Shown here: one piece after another, positions 8,271 to 17,800 of the stretch
How positions within the stretch are numbered: position 1 is the first letter of the stretch
Layout of the letters: each line of letters opens with the position of its first letter
From: an uncultured Prevotellaceae bacterium
Lineage (GTDB): Bacteria; Bacteroidota; Bacteroidia; Bacteroidales; Bacteroidaceae
Direction of reading: 5' to 3'
Length of the DNA stretch: 64,000 nt
Assembly: GCA_946402905.1 (NCBI GenBank)
Contig: CAMIYC010000002.1
Location: forward strand, 1 to 64,000
Notes under the pieces: model-generated
Told to the model about the DNA's origin: nothing
Seen by the model: the letters and a program-made list of their open reading frames with translations, nothing else
The model's database searches: none
Program-made: the position numbers and the translations under genes

Positions 8271-8738
8271 ATGAAAAAGAAAATGATTCTGATACTGGCT
8301 CTGTTCATCTCTACGACCACCAGTATGATGGCACAGTCCATTGATGACCTCTTCAATGAGTTCAAAGACAAACCCAACGTGGAATACATTGATGTCCCCA
8401 AAGCCATGATGGGATTCGCTGCAAGTTCAATCAAAGAGGAGAAGGGGGCGGATTTGATGAAGGAAATCGACTCCATCCGCATCCTCTCCATGGAGAATAA
8501 CAACGAGCAGAAAACACAATTTGAGCAAAGAGTGAAAGCTCTCACCAAAAAGCACTACGAACAGATGGTGAATAGCAACGATGACGGCGAGAAAGCCCAA
8601 ATCCTCGTCAAGACAAAGGGGGAGAGTATTACTGAGATGCTAATTATCTGTATCGATAACGATGAGTGCGCTCTTGTGCAGATCTGTGGCAAAATACGCC
8701 CTGAGGACATACAGAAACTGCAAAGTATAGCCCATTGA
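8271..8738 (+). CDS. DUF4252 secreted protein (first of three)
   Basis: ATG 8271 gives 155 residues beginning with a strong signal peptide (MKKKMILILALF ... MMAQS). An in-frame ATG at 8208 would only add a polar extension before the signal, so it is rejected. The mature part has the pattern IDDLFNEFKDKPNVEYIDVPKAM, then RVKALTKKHYEQMV, KAQILVKTKGESITEMLIIC and the closing ALVQICGKIRPEDIQKL, as in the Bacteroidetes DUF4252 family. The function is unknown; family members are usually next to ECF sigma factors, as here. It is probably the first gene of a run ending at 10627. The cysteine after the signal that would mark a lipoprotein is not seen. Confidence 0.8.
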   Translation: MKKKMILILALFISTTTSMMAQSIDDLFNEFKDKPNVEYIDVPKAMMGFAASSIKEEKGADLMKEIDSIRILSMENNNEQKTQFEQRVKALTKKHYEQMVNSNDDGEKAQILVKTKGESITEMLIICIDNDECALVQICGKIRPEDIQKLQSIAH

Positions 8739-8763
8739 CAACCTACAGTTAATCTGCACAACA

Positions 8764-9243
8764 ATGAAATCTATTATATTCTCTCTCCTTTTAATGGTCA
8801 CTGGAATGTCGGCACAGGCACAGACACCCAGTGACCTCTTCCAGCAGTTCAAAAACAAAGAAAATGCCGAATATGTGCATCTTGGACGACTGTTGTGCTT
8901 TGTCCTCAGACCCATTGCCAATCATCATGCCGATGATCCTCATGCCAGCTCCGCTATTCGTCGTGTCCGTTCGCTGAGATCTCTCGATTTGGAGGATTGT
9001 GAGCAGGAAGTCAGAAATCAGTTTGTTAAGGTGGTCAATGGTTTAAAGATAAAGGGATATCATGAATTGGTCAGTTCAAGCAGCGAAGGTGAGCGAACAA
9101 GAGTGCTCGTCCGTCAAAAGGGAAGCAGCATTAGAGAGTTGCTACTGATCAATGCAGGGGATGACGACTGCTCGCTTGTGCAAATCAAATGCAAGGTAAA
9201 GCCCAAAGACCTGGAAACCATTGCTGGGGTCATTAAAAAATAG
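8764..9243 (+). CDS. DUF4252 secreted protein (second of three)
   Basis: This 159-residue protein starts 25 bases after the previous gene. It has a signal peptide (MKSIIFSLLLMVTGMSAQAQ) and the same plan: TPSDLFQQFKNKENAEYVHLG, KGYHELVSSSSEGERTRVLVRQKG, then LLLINAGDDDCSLVQIKCKVKPKDLE. It is a paralogue of the gene before it, clearly diverged in the middle (a basic RRVRSLRSLD segment). It lies 25 bases ahead of the sigma-factor start, so the two are probably co-transcribed. The function of the family is not known. Confidence 0.8.
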   Translation: MKSIIFSLLLMVTGMSAQAQTPSDLFQQFKNKENAEYVHLGRLLCFVLRPIANHHADDPHASSAIRRVRSLRSLDLEDCEQEVRNQFVKVVNGLKIKGYHELVSSSSEGERTRVLVRQKGSSIRELLLINAGDDDCSLVQIKCKVKPKDLETIAGVIKK

Positions 9244-9268
9244 TATTAAACCAACCTTCCGCCACACT

Positions 9269-9760
9269 ATGGATGCTGTCTCCTTCAAACAACGTTTTAT
9301 GCCCCATTGGCGTCACTGCTTTTGGGTGGCATGGCGTTTGACGGGATGCACACAGGACGCAGAGGACTTGGTGCAGGAGGTTTTCCTCAAACTTTGGATG
9401 AAAAGGGAGGATCTCTACGGCATCGACAACGATGAGGCTTATCTCACCACGCTCGTCCGCCATCTGTATCTTGACCAGAGGAGAAAACACGTCAACATGA
9501 CCGGTACACCTGTTGAGGAAATACCGGTGGAGGATGGGGATGACGTGATGGGCCGGGTGGAGGTTCGCGACGAGGTGGAGCAGGTGGCACGGCTCATCGG
9601 CCAACTGCCCCGGCAACAGCAGAAAGTCATTACCATGCACGACATCGACCAACTCTCTTCAGAAGAAATCTATAGCCAGACAGGCCTCTCTCATGTTAAT
9701 ATCCGGACGCTTCTGAGCCGGGCACGAAAAAACTTACGGGTACTATTCAAAAAACTATGA
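9269..9760 (+). CDS. ECF-type RNA polymerase sigma factor
   Basis: From ATG 9269 the protein has 163 residues. Region 2 shows CTQDAEDLVQEVFLKLW, the core-binding and -10-recognising helix of sigma-70 factors. Region 4 shows LPRQQQKVITMHDIDQLSSEEI, then the recognition helix with SHVNIRTLLSRARKNLR. Regions 1 and 3 are missing, as in the extracytoplasmic-function group. An upstream start (9221) would lie inside the preceding gene. The stop overlaps the ATG of the next gene by four bases (ATGA), the usual arrangement of a sigma factor with its membrane anti-sigma partner. It likely controls the DUF4252 genes around it and possibly itself. Confidence 0.88.
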   Translation: MDAVSFKQRFMPHWRHCFWVAWRLTGCTQDAEDLVQEVFLKLWMKREDLYGIDNDEAYLTTLVRHLYLDQRRKHVNMTGTPVEEIPVEDGDDVMGRVEVRDEVEQVARLIGQLPRQQQKVITMHDIDQLSSEEIYSQTGLSHVNIRTLLSRARKNLRVLFKKL

Positions 9761-10140
9761 AACCGAGCAACCAATACCCCGACCATCTGTTTCTGCAGGT
9801 ATGCCATAATAGTGCGACAGATGAGGAAATGGAACAGGCAGAATGCCTGCTCCAGAGCATGGAACAACGAATAGGAAAACAAATAGACCAATGGGAAAAG
9901 GTCGAAAGGATGACGGAGCGACGCTCAATCGGTTCGACACTCAGGTGGGTCGCCGGAGTGGCGGCATCGTTGCTGCTCATCCTGTCGGTTTCACTGGTGG
10001 CCAACCATCAGTACAGGCAGAAGCAGTACGCACAACTGCAAATGTCGAAGGACACTTTCGACAACCCGGAAGATGCGGCGGCTGAAGCACAGCGGGCACT
10101 GCTCAAATTCTCTGAGGCCATCAACAAAGCCATAAAATAA
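9757..10140 (+). CDS. Small single-span membrane protein, probable anti-sigma factor
   Basis: The 127-residue protein overlaps the sigma gene by four bases. It has an N-terminal soluble part of about 65 residues rich in Glu/Gln with a predicted helix (DEEMEQAECLLQSMEQRIGK), one membrane span (VAGVAASLLLILSVSLVANHQY, about 68-90) and a short outer tail. This is the size and topology of a minimal anti-sigma factor that would hold the ECF factor at the membrane. No zinc-binding HxxxCxxC motif of the ZAS class is present, and no recognised domain can be named. The role rests on context. Confidence 0.6.
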   Translation: MKPSNQYPDHLFLQVCHNSATDEEMEQAECLLQSMEQRIGKQIDQWEKVERMTERRSIGSTLRWVAGVAASLLLILSVSLVANHQYRQKQYAQLQMSKDTFDNPEDAAAEAQRALLKFSEAINKAIK

Positions 10141-10165
10141 TCGTTTACTAAATCCTTATCCTTCA

Positions 10166-10627
10166 ATGAAACAATTCATATATACCCTGCTGCTCACCAC
10201 TCTGATGACTGTCTTTCCATTTGCGAAGATAATGGCACAGGATGCTCTCTTTGAGAAATATAATGATGTGGATGGTGTCACTACCATCTACATCTCGAAA
10301 ACCATGCTTCAGATGATACCCAATGTGAAGACAGGGAAACATGACATCAGCAGTATCGCAGCAAAACTCGATCAACTGAGGGTTCTCACTTGTGAAAGAC
10401 CGTCCATTATCGCTTCCATCAAAAAACACGCGCTTGAGGTTTACAACAATAGACAGTATGAGGTGGCCATGCAAATCAACGACAGCGGCGAGCATGTCAC
10501 CATCTACCATAAAAAACTCAGTAAGGAAAAGTCTGAATTCGCCCTGCTCTCCGAGGAAGACGACGAAATCACAATCATCTCACTCCGAGGAAAAATCACG
10601 CTCAAAGACATTCAACACATAAAATGA
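10166..10627 (+). CDS. DUF4252 secreted protein (third of three)
   Basis: The 153-residue protein has a signal peptide (MKQFIYTLLLTTLMTVFPFAKIMAQ) and the DUF4252 layout: ALFEKYNDVDGVTTIYISKTMLQMIP, RPSIIASIKKHALEVYN, then HVTIYHKKLSKEKSEFALLSEEDDEITIISLRGKITLKDIQHI. It is a third paralogue, closer to the canonical family spacing than the other two. It follows the anti-sigma gene by 25 bases and closes the cluster. A strong hairpin lies 30 bases downstream. Together with the two copies upstream it suggests a small surface or periplasmic regulon of the ECF factor. Confidence 0.8.
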   Translation: MKQFIYTLLLTTLMTVFPFAKIMAQDALFEKYNDVDGVTTIYISKTMLQMIPNVKTGKHDISSIAAKLDQLRVLTCERPSIIASIKKHALEVYNNRQYEVAMQINDSGEHVTIYHKKLSKEKSEFALLSEEDDEITIISLRGKITLKDIQHIK

Positions 10628-10657
10628 CATCATGTCTTGATTTTAATAATACAAAAA

Positions 10658-10687
10658 CTCCCGGAGGTCATTCGTGACCTCCGGGAG
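10658..10687 (-). terminator. Strong terminator of the small barrel gene
   Basis: CTCCCGGAGGTCA (10658-10670) and TGACCTCCGGGAG (10675-10687) form a perfect 13-bp stem closed by a four-base loop (TTCG on the plus strand). On the minus strand the stem is followed by TTTTTG, so it is an intrinsic terminator for the gene at 10723-11244. It may also stop transcripts of the converging DUF4252 operon. Confidence 0.88.
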
Positions 10688-10722
10688 CACTATTCTCGTA
10701 CTAATGTCGGGGTTGCGGAGAT

Positions 10723-11244
10723 TTAGAAGTTGTAATAAAGACCGAGCACGATGTCGTTGCCGTCAAGGCTCAGGCCCCAGGTGTCAATCTTAGAATCGGT
10801 TTTGTTGTTCTTGACATGCTCGTATCCGACGAATCCGATGTGGCTCACAAAACTCACCCGATTGTTGAGCTTGATGGAGATACCCGGTTTGATGCCGACA
10901 CCGATTTTGTCAGTGTCATAACCGTTATTGTAGGTGTGGCCATAGCCAAGGCTGCCGTCGAGGAATGCGCTCACCACTTTGCCATTGAGGAAGGTGTAAC
11001 GCACGTAGGGATTGATGGTCCACTCCTTCTGTATGCCTTTGTTGGCACCTTCCCAACCCAGTGTGATACCGGCTGCCCAGTCAGGGTTGAAGGTATAACC
11101 TACCTCAGGCAAAAACTTGAATGTGGTGACGTCGTTGGTGCCGTTGTCGACGCTTGCCACGCCTACACCACCGCCTACGAATACCTGTGCATTCATCGTC
11201 ACTGCCATCACGGCTGCTGCTAATGTCATAAAAATCTTTTTCAT
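10723..11244 (-). CDS. Small outer-membrane beta-barrel protein
   Basis: The 173-residue protein has a signal peptide (MKKIFMTLAAAVMAVTMNAQ) and alternating-residue strands throughout: VFVGGGVGVAS, FKFLPEVGYTFNPDWAAGITLGW, NPYVRYTFLNGKVVSAFLDGSLGYG, GVGIKPGISIKLNNRVSFVSHIGFVGYE, WGLSLDGNDIVLGLYYNF. The last residue is an aromatic, as needed for barrel assembly. The size suggests an eight-stranded porin-like barrel of the OmpW/OmpX-type superfamily. The role is probably structural or in small-molecule passage; nothing in the sequence names a ligand. It has its own promoter and terminator. Confidence 0.8.
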   Translation of the reverse strand: MKKIFMTLAAAVMAVTMNAQVFVGGGVGVASVDNGTNDVTTFKFLPEVGYTFNPDWAAGITLGWEGANKGIQKEWTINPYVRYTFLNGKVVSAFLDGSLGYGHTYNNGYDTDKIGVGIKPGISIKLNNRVSFVSHIGFVGYEHVKNNKTDSKIDTWGLSLDGNDIVLGLYYNF

Positions 11245-11321
11245 TTCTTTTTACCTTTTAAAGTTAAACATCGACTGCCTGTAGAATCTGTTTGCCGGCA
11301 GTCATTATCCTAAAACGGGTG

Positions 11322-11354
11322 CAAAGGTATCCCAAAATATCAGACAAAACCAAA
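11322..11354 (-). promoter_or_regulatory. Probable promoter of the small barrel gene
   Basis: On the minus strand TACCTTTG (complement of 11322-11329) is a perfect -7 element. A TTTG (complement of 11351-11354) lies 21 bases further upstream. The ATG at 11244 leaves a leader of about 70 bases. Confidence 0.55.
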
Positions 11355-11441
11355 TTCGCCCTGCCAGTTTTTTGCCGGCAAGGCCAAATTCATGATGTAA
11401 ATCAATTCCGAGGCAGGATTCCCGAGGTGGGATATGTTTTT

Positions 11442-11897
11442 TTATTCCTCCGACAGTATTTGTCGGGCATGATCCTTGGTCTTGATCTTCTTCGGGCCGA
11501 TGATACGCTCTATGACACCCTCTTCGTTGATGATAAATGTGGTGCGGAAGGTGCCGAAGTATTTGCGGCCATACATGCTCTTTTCGCCCCACACGCCAAA
11601 CTGTTCCACCAGTTTCTTGTCAGTGTCGGCAATCAGGGGGAAGGGCAGCTCATGTTTGGTGATGAATTTCTGATGCGACTTGGCATCGTCTACGCTGGCA
11701 CCGATCACGGCATAGCCGTTTTCGTTCAGCGTGGCGATGTTGTCGCGCAGGTTGCACGCCTCAGAAGTACATCCTGAGGTCATGTCCTTCGGATAAAAAT
11801 AAAGCACGATTTTCTTGCCTCGATAGTCGCTCAGGCGAATCTCATTGCCGTTCTGGTCGATGCCCAGTATCTCGGGGGCTTTGTCTCCTATCTGCAT
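11442..11897 (-). CDS. bcp: Thioredoxin-dependent thiol peroxidase (Bcp/PrxQ)
   Basis: Reduces hydrogen peroxide and organic hydroperoxides in the cytoplasm with electrons from thioredoxin. The 151-residue protein is of standard length. It shows the AhpC/TSA fold start (GDKAPEILGIDQNG), the active-site strand VLYFYPKDMTSGCTSEAC with peroxidatic Cys43 and resolving Cys48 five residues later, and the FGTFRTTFIINEEG strand that closes the fold. The usual proline of the DMTPGCT motif is a serine here, giving DMTSGCT, a mild variation. It probably forms a single-gene unit; the next genes are convergent or divergent. Confidence 0.93.
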   Translation of the reverse strand: MQIGDKAPEILGIDQNGNEIRLSDYRGKKIVLYFYPKDMTSGCTSEACNLRDNIATLNENGYAVIGASVDDAKSHQKFITKHELPFPLIADTDKKLVEQFGVWGEKSMYGRKYFGTFRTTFIINEEGVIERIIGPKKIKTKDHARQILSEE

Positions 11898-12030
11898 AGT
11901 GGTGGATGGATTGGGGGTTCTGAAATATAGTTATCACGATTCTTTCCACAAAAATAGTCATAAAAAAGAGAATATGAAAGGAAGAAAGAAAAAAAATACT
12001 TTTCACAGGGAGGATTATTGTTTTTTTGAT

Positions 12031-12038
12031 TAAATTTG
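12031..12038 (+). promoter_or_regulatory. Probable -7 element for the alcohol dehydrogenase gene
   Basis: TAAATTTG (12031-12038) fits TAnnTTTG and lies 24 bases before the ATG at 12063. A clear TTTG at the right distance upstream is not seen. Confidence 0.5.
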
Positions 12039-12062
12039 CGCACATTTTAATCAAAACAGACT

Positions 12063-13244
12063 ATGAAAGATTTTATTTTTTACGCTCCTACGGAGATTGT
12101 TTTCGGCAAGGAGTCGGAAGAGAAGATAGCAGAACTGGTATGTCGGTATGGCGGAAAGAAAGTACTTGTACACTATGGCGGACAGAGCGCACGCCGCTCA
12201 GGACTGCTCGACAAGGTGTTCGCGCTGCTCTCCGACGCGGGCATTGACTACGTCCAGCTGGGTGGGGTGGTGCCCAATCCGCGCCTGTCACTGGTCAGGG
12301 AGGGCATCTCGCTGTGCCGTGAGGCGCAGGTGGACTTCATCCTTGCCGTCGGTGGAGGTAGCGTGATCGACTCGGCCAAGGCCATCGGCTATGGCGTCGG
12401 TTATGAGGGCGACCCCTGGGACTTCTGGGCAGGGAAGTGCGCTCCCAAGTCATGCTTGCCGATAGGAGCCGTGCTCACCATTCCCGCAGCGGGATCGGAG
12501 ATGAGCAACAGTTGCGTGATCACCAACGATGCCAATAATGACAAGCGTGGCATCAACAGCAACTTGTGCCGCTGTAAGTTTTGCGTGATGAACCCAGAGC
12601 GCACATTTACGCTGCCGGCTTATCAGACAGCTGCCGGAGCCACCGATATCATGATGCATACCATGGAGCGCTATTTCACCGTTTATGAAGACATGACCCT
12701 GACCGACGCCATGGCGGAGGCACTGATGAAGACCGTGAAAGACAGTGCGCTGGAGGTACTTAATAACCCCACAGACTATCGCCACCGTGCGCAGATCATG
12801 TGGGCAGGCAGTTTGTCGCACAACGACCTGATGGAGTGTGGCACCACCAAAGACTTTGCCACTCACAAGCTGGAGCATGAGCTGAGTGCTATGTTTGATG
12901 TCACGCACGGTGCCGGACTGGCCGCTATCTGGGGGAGCTGGGCGAGGTATGTCATGCCGGGCCATGAGGCGCGTTTCGCACGTTTTGCTGTCAATGTGAT
13001 GGGTGTGGAGAATGATTTCTCTGACCAGAAGCGCACGGCCGAAAAGGGCGTGGAGGCCATCGAGGCATTCTACAGGACGATAGGTATGCCCACCAGCATC
13101 CATGAGCTCATAGGCCGGGAGATCACCGACGACGAGATTGCCGAGATGGCACGCAGGGCCAGTCATGACGGGGCTCTCAAGCTGGGCAATATCAAGGTGC
13201 TGGAGCAGCAGGATATGATAGCGATCTACCAGATGGCTAAGTGA
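12063..13244 (+). CDS. Iron-containing alcohol dehydrogenase (YqhD/BdhA-like)
   Basis: An NAD(P)H-dependent aldehyde reductase or alcohol dehydrogenase of the type III family, acting in the cytoplasm. The 393-residue protein shows the cofactor-binding GGGSVIDSAKAIGYG loop, a conserved AGSEMSNSCVITN segment, and the metal ligands in GATDIMMHTMERYF (Asp and His) and in KLEHELSAMFDVTHGAGLAAIWGSW (two His). The N-terminal FIFYAPTEIVFGKES and the length match the butanol-dehydrogenase/YqhD branch, which uses a broad range of aldehydes. It overlaps the MATE gene by four bases, so the two are translationally coupled. Confidence 0.92.
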   Translation: MKDFIFYAPTEIVFGKESEEKIAELVCRYGGKKVLVHYGGQSARRSGLLDKVFALLSDAGIDYVQLGGVVPNPRLSLVREGISLCREAQVDFILAVGGGSVIDSAKAIGYGVGYEGDPWDFWAGKCAPKSCLPIGAVLTIPAAGSEMSNSCVITNDANNDKRGINSNLCRCKFCVMNPERTFTLPAYQTAAGATDIMMHTMERYFTVYEDMTLTDAMAEALMKTVKDSALEVLNNPTDYRHRAQIMWAGSLSHNDLMECGTTKDFATHKLEHELSAMFDVTHGAGLAAIWGSWARYVMPGHEARFARFAVNVMGVENDFSDQKRTAEKGVEAIEAFYRTIGMPTSIHELIGREITDDEIAEMARRASHDGALKLGNIKVLEQQDMIAIYQMAK

Positions 13245-14566
13245 TTACAACATCATTTCTTACAGAAGTTGTGAATATTCGCGACCGACAGATATTGCGC
13301 CTGGCACTGCCGTCCATCGTTTCTAATATCACGGTGCCCTTGCTGGGCATGGTCGATGTGGCCATAGTGGGACATCTGGGCGATGCTGCATATATCGGCG
13401 CCATATCTGTCGGTAGCATGATTTTCAATATTATATACTGGCTGTTCGGGTTTCTCAGGATGGGCACCAGCGGCATGACGTCACAGGCGCTGGGGCGGCG
13501 CGATCTCTCCGAGGTGACGAGGTTGCTTGTCAGGTCGGTGGCCGTGGGGCTGGCCGTGGCACTGGCCATACTTCTGCTGCAGTATCCCATCAGACTCACG
13601 GCATTCTGGCTGATAGCACCGGAAGCAGAGGTGCGATCACTGGCTGCCGATTATTTCAGTATCTGTGTTTGGGGGGCACCAGCTATGCTCGTGCTTTATG
13701 GACTGACAGGGTGGTATATAGGCATGCAGAACACGCGATTCCCGATGGTCATCTCTATCGTGCAGAATGTGGTCAATATCATGGCCAGCTTCTTCTTGGT
13801 GTTCGCACTGGATATGGGGATGAGGGGGGTGGCTGCCGGCACCGTCATCGCACAGTATACCGGACTTCTCCTTTCGCTATTCCTGCTATTCTCTTCTTAT
13901 GGCAGACTCAGGAAATACATGGTGACAGAAGGGTTGTTCGCATGGGATAAAATGTTGATATTTTTCAAAGTTAATTCAGATATTTTCCTGCGCACGGTTT
14001 GTCTCGTGGCGGTCAATCTTTACTTTCTGTCGGCAGGAGCGAGACAGGGAGCCGTCCTGCTCGCTGTCAACACGCTGTTGATGCAACTCTATATTCTTTT
14101 CTCTTATGTGATGGATGGATTCGCATTTGCCGGAGAAGCCTTATGCGGCAAGTATTACGGCGCGTCAAACAAGGTGTTGTTTGATAGCACCATTCGGCGG
14201 CTTTTTGGATGGGGGGGCGTGATGGCTTTGATCTTTACAATATTGTATATGCTTGGAGGTCAGGAATTCTTGAAACTTCTCACCGATGACGACAAGGTGG
14301 TCTGTGCCGCTGCCGATTATTTCCCGTGGGCCATCGCAATCCCCTTCTGTGGAGTGGCGGCTTTTATATGGGATGGCGTGTATATCGGCATCACAGCCAC
14401 ACGCAAGATGCTGTGGTCGTCGGTCGTCTCTTCCCTGGTCTTTTTCGGTGGGTGGCTCTGTCTGTACACATCGTGGGGCAATCATGCATTGTGGCTGTCG
14501 TTCATCCTGTATCTGCTGGCCAGAGGCCTTCTTCAGACTTACTATTATTGTAATAAAAAATTGTAG
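13241..14566 (+). CDS. MATE family multidrug/toxin efflux transporter (DinF-like)
   Basis: An inner-membrane antiporter that exports drugs or metabolites against a sodium or proton gradient. From GTG 13241 the protein has 441 residues and about twelve hydrophobic segments in two similar halves. The first half begins RQILRLALPSIVSNITVPLLGMVDVAIVGHLGD, the classic MATE start, followed by RMGTSGMTSQALGRRD. The start overlaps the dehydrogenase stop by four bases; a GTG at 13271 is an alternative that removes ten residues. It may export a product related to the upstream alcohol dehydrogenase, but that is only context. Confidence 0.9.
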   Translation: MITTSFLTEVVNIRDRQILRLALPSIVSNITVPLLGMVDVAIVGHLGDAAYIGAISVGSMIFNIIYWLFGFLRMGTSGMTSQALGRRDLSEVTRLLVRSVAVGLAVALAILLLQYPIRLTAFWLIAPEAEVRSLAADYFSICVWGAPAMLVLYGLTGWYIGMQNTRFPMVISIVQNVVNIMASFFLVFALDMGMRGVAAGTVIAQYTGLLLSLFLLFSSYGRLRKYMVTEGLFAWDKMLIFFKVNSDIFLRTVCLVAVNLYFLSAGARQGAVLLAVNTLLMQLYILFSYVMDGFAFAGEALCGKYYGASNKVLFDSTIRRLFGWGGVMALIFTILYMLGGQEFLKLLTDDDKVVCAAADYFPWAIAIPFCGVAAFIWDGVYIGITATRKMLWSSVVSSLVFFGGWLCLYTSWGNHALWLSFILYLLARGLLQTYYYCNKKL

Positions 14567-14739
14567 TTATTTCTTGTAAAAATAGTAAAGTCAGGGAGCT
14601 GAGGTGTACAGGCCTTCTGCATGGTGTGCTTCTATCTCATACCACAATGGCCGATGTCAGAATAGCTCAATTTCCGGTTTCGGTTTCGCCCGCATAAAAT
14701 AATATTTTATATAAAAAATGACGGATTCTACAGATTTTA

Positions 14740-14771
14740 TTTGCTTGTTTTAAAATTATTTCTTATTTTTG
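14740..14771 (+). promoter_or_regulatory. Promoter of the alpha-2-macroglobulin-like operon
   Basis: TTTG at 14740-14743 and TATTTTTG at 14764-14771 are separated by 20 bases, a full Bacteroidetes promoter. The ATG at 14834 gives a leader of about 55 bases. It is the only strong promoter seen for the five-gene run ending at 26640. Confidence 0.75.
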
Positions 14772-14833
14772 CGCCATAATGAAGTATGTTTAATCCTTCT
14801 TTCTGAGTTGAAAAGGGATAAATCGTTATTGGC

Positions 14834-17800
14834 ATGAGAAGACTTTGCGTTACATTTTTAGGGATTATATTGTCTGTTATGAATATATTTTCTCAATCAT
14901 ATCATGACCTTTGGACACAGTATGACAAAGCTGTGTCCGGCGATCTCCCCAGGACTCAGATGGAGGTCTTAGGGAAGATTATTGCAAAGGCACAGAAAGA
15001 AAAGCATTACGGGCATTTACTCAAAGCAGAGCTGAAAAACGTGTTGAGTGTCACGGCTGTCACACCTGACTCACTGGCACCGGAGGTGGCACGCCTGGTA
15101 GAGCAGGAAAAGGCTGCAGCCAATGACCCTCTGCTGGCTGCCGTTTATCAGTCGGTCTTGGGAAATGTCTATCGCAATAATCCCTCACTCGACGAGCATA
15201 GCGAGGATCTCAGCAAAGAGTATTTCAGGAAGTCGGTGTCCAATCCCTCTCTATTGGCAGGGCATCGGGTGACGGAGTTTGAGCCCCTGATGGTCAATGG
15301 ATTTGACTCCAAATATTTCAACAACGACTTGTTGCATGTGCTGGGGATGGAGGCCGGCGACTATCAGATGCTCCATGACTATTATGAGCAGGCTGGCAGT
15401 CAGGAGGCCACATGTCTGATGGCCTGTGAATTGCAGAGACGGAAAAGGAAGATGAGCGACCGGTATGCCTCTCATTCTCTCTATCTGCAACAGGTTGACT
15501 CACTCATTCGCAAGTATGAGCACCTGGAGACCGCCCCCGAGCTGGTCTTGCTGCGCTATGAGTATATGGAAGACGCCAAGGACATCGATGCCGGGCAGAA
15601 ATTAAAATATATCGACGAGTCGCTGGGCAAATGGGGGGCATCGAAGAGGCTCAACAAGCTGCGCAACGCGCGCAAGCAATTGACCTGTCCGATGTATAAC
15701 ATCTCATTCGGCTGTCTCGTCTCTCAGCCTGGCAAGGAGCATGTGGTCAGCATCGCTGAGGCGCGCAATATCAAATGGCTCAGGATGACTGTCTCGAGGG
15801 TCAACCTGACCGGAGAACGAGATTATAATATCGGTTATGATGGTGACTACAAAATCGTGAAGAAGGCTGTGGTCAAGGGCAGCGAACAGGTGTTTGAGTG
15901 CCAGTTCACCGGTAAGGAGGATTATGAGATTGCACACGACTCCTTGGTCATACCGCCTCTGCCGGTGGGCATGTATCTGGTGGAGTTTCAAGCCGACCGC
16001 AAAGAGGTCTCTACCGACAAACTGCTCTATTATGTAAGCGATGTTTATGTCTTGTCTGAGCCACTGCCCGACCGTAAGACAAGGTTTGCCGTCGTCAGTG
16101 CCACTACAGGGCAGCCCATATCCAAAGCCAATTTGCAGCTGGATCTCAACTACCGCTGGGGAAAGAAAGACAAGGGCAAGATCAAAACGCTCACCTGTGA
16201 CTCCAAGGGTGAGGTGGTCTATCAATTCCAGAATGATGACTATCGGGGCAATTACAATATCTTTGCATACACGGCCAATGATAAGTTCTGCCCCAATCAA
16301 GACCTGTGGAGCTCGTTCTCTTCGGCTTCCATACCGTCAGACCGCACCAGGGCTTACCTCTATACCGACCGCAGTATCTACAGGCCGGGCCAGACGGTGC
16401 ATGCCGCCGTGGTGATGTTTCTCAATGAGGCCGGACTGAAAACCACTGCCGTGGCAGGAAAGACCATCAACATGCGGCTCAGGGATGCCAACTACAAGGA
16501 GGTGGGCAACGTACAGGTCACCACCGACGAATATGGAAAGGCTGCCGCCGACTTCGTCTTGCCCGACAATGGCCTCACCGGCGTGTTTACGCTGACGTGC
16601 GACAACGCCAGACATCAGGTGAGCATCCATGTCGAGGAATACAAACGACCTACGTTTGAAGTGGAGATACCACGTGTGGAACAGGAATACCGCGCGGGGG
16701 ATGTCGTCGAGGTGACTGGATTTGCCAAGACTTATGTCGGCGTGCCGGTGCAGGGTGCCAAAGTGGCCTACTCCGTCTGCAGAAAACAGGCATCATGGTG
16801 GTGGGCAAGGTCTGGAAGCGAGGAGATGCTGGTGGAAGACACCGTAGAGACCGACTCGGAGGGCGCTTTCAGGATGAGGGTGCCACTGATCATGCCCGAC
16901 GATTACGACCCGGATGCCTCTACCTATCGCAGGTCGGCATTCTATAATTTCGACATACGTGCGTTGGTCACCGACCTCGGAGGGGAAAGTCATGAAGGAA
17001 GCCTGAGCCTGCCTTTGGGATCCAAGCCCACCGTGCTCTCCTGTCATATCCCCGGGCAGTTTATCGCCGACAGCATCAAGACCATATCCTTCGGATACAG
17101 AAACGCCGCCGGAGCGGATGTCGACGCAATGGTGACTTATACCATCGACCGGCAGGAAAGGACATATCAGGCACAGTCAAACACTCCTGTCGATTTCAGG
17201 CAGATCGCACGGTCGCTCAACTCGGGTGAGCACGTCATCAAGGCTATCTGCGGAAATGACACCGTGGAGCAGAAATTCATTGTATTCTCACTCAATGACA
17301 AGAGACCGTGTGTCGAGACACACGACTGGTATTATGTCTCCGACAGTAGTTTCCCAAAAGACGGTAAGCCTGTCTATTTGCAGGTAGGAACGTCGGATGA
17401 GAAAACCCACGTCGTATACACCATCATCGCTGGCAATAAGGTGTTGGAGAGCGGGACTTTCCAACTCAGCAATGCCATCAAAACTTATAAGTTGACTTAC
17501 AAGGAGCAATACGAGTCAGGACTTCTCCTCACCTTCGCATGGGTGAAAGACGGAAAGGCATATACTCATCAGGCCAGCATCAGAAGACCTCTGCCCGATA
17601 AACGTATCCATCTTAAGTGGACCACGTTCCGCGACCGGCTCACACCCGGACAGCAGGAGGAGTGGACCCTGCAAGCCACAAAGCCTGACGGCACACCGGC
17701 AGAGGTGAGCCTGGTGGCAGCCATGTACGACAAGTCGCTCGATCAGATCTACTCACACGACTGGTCGTTCTCGCCCGAGATCACGGCGCCCATGCCCTAC

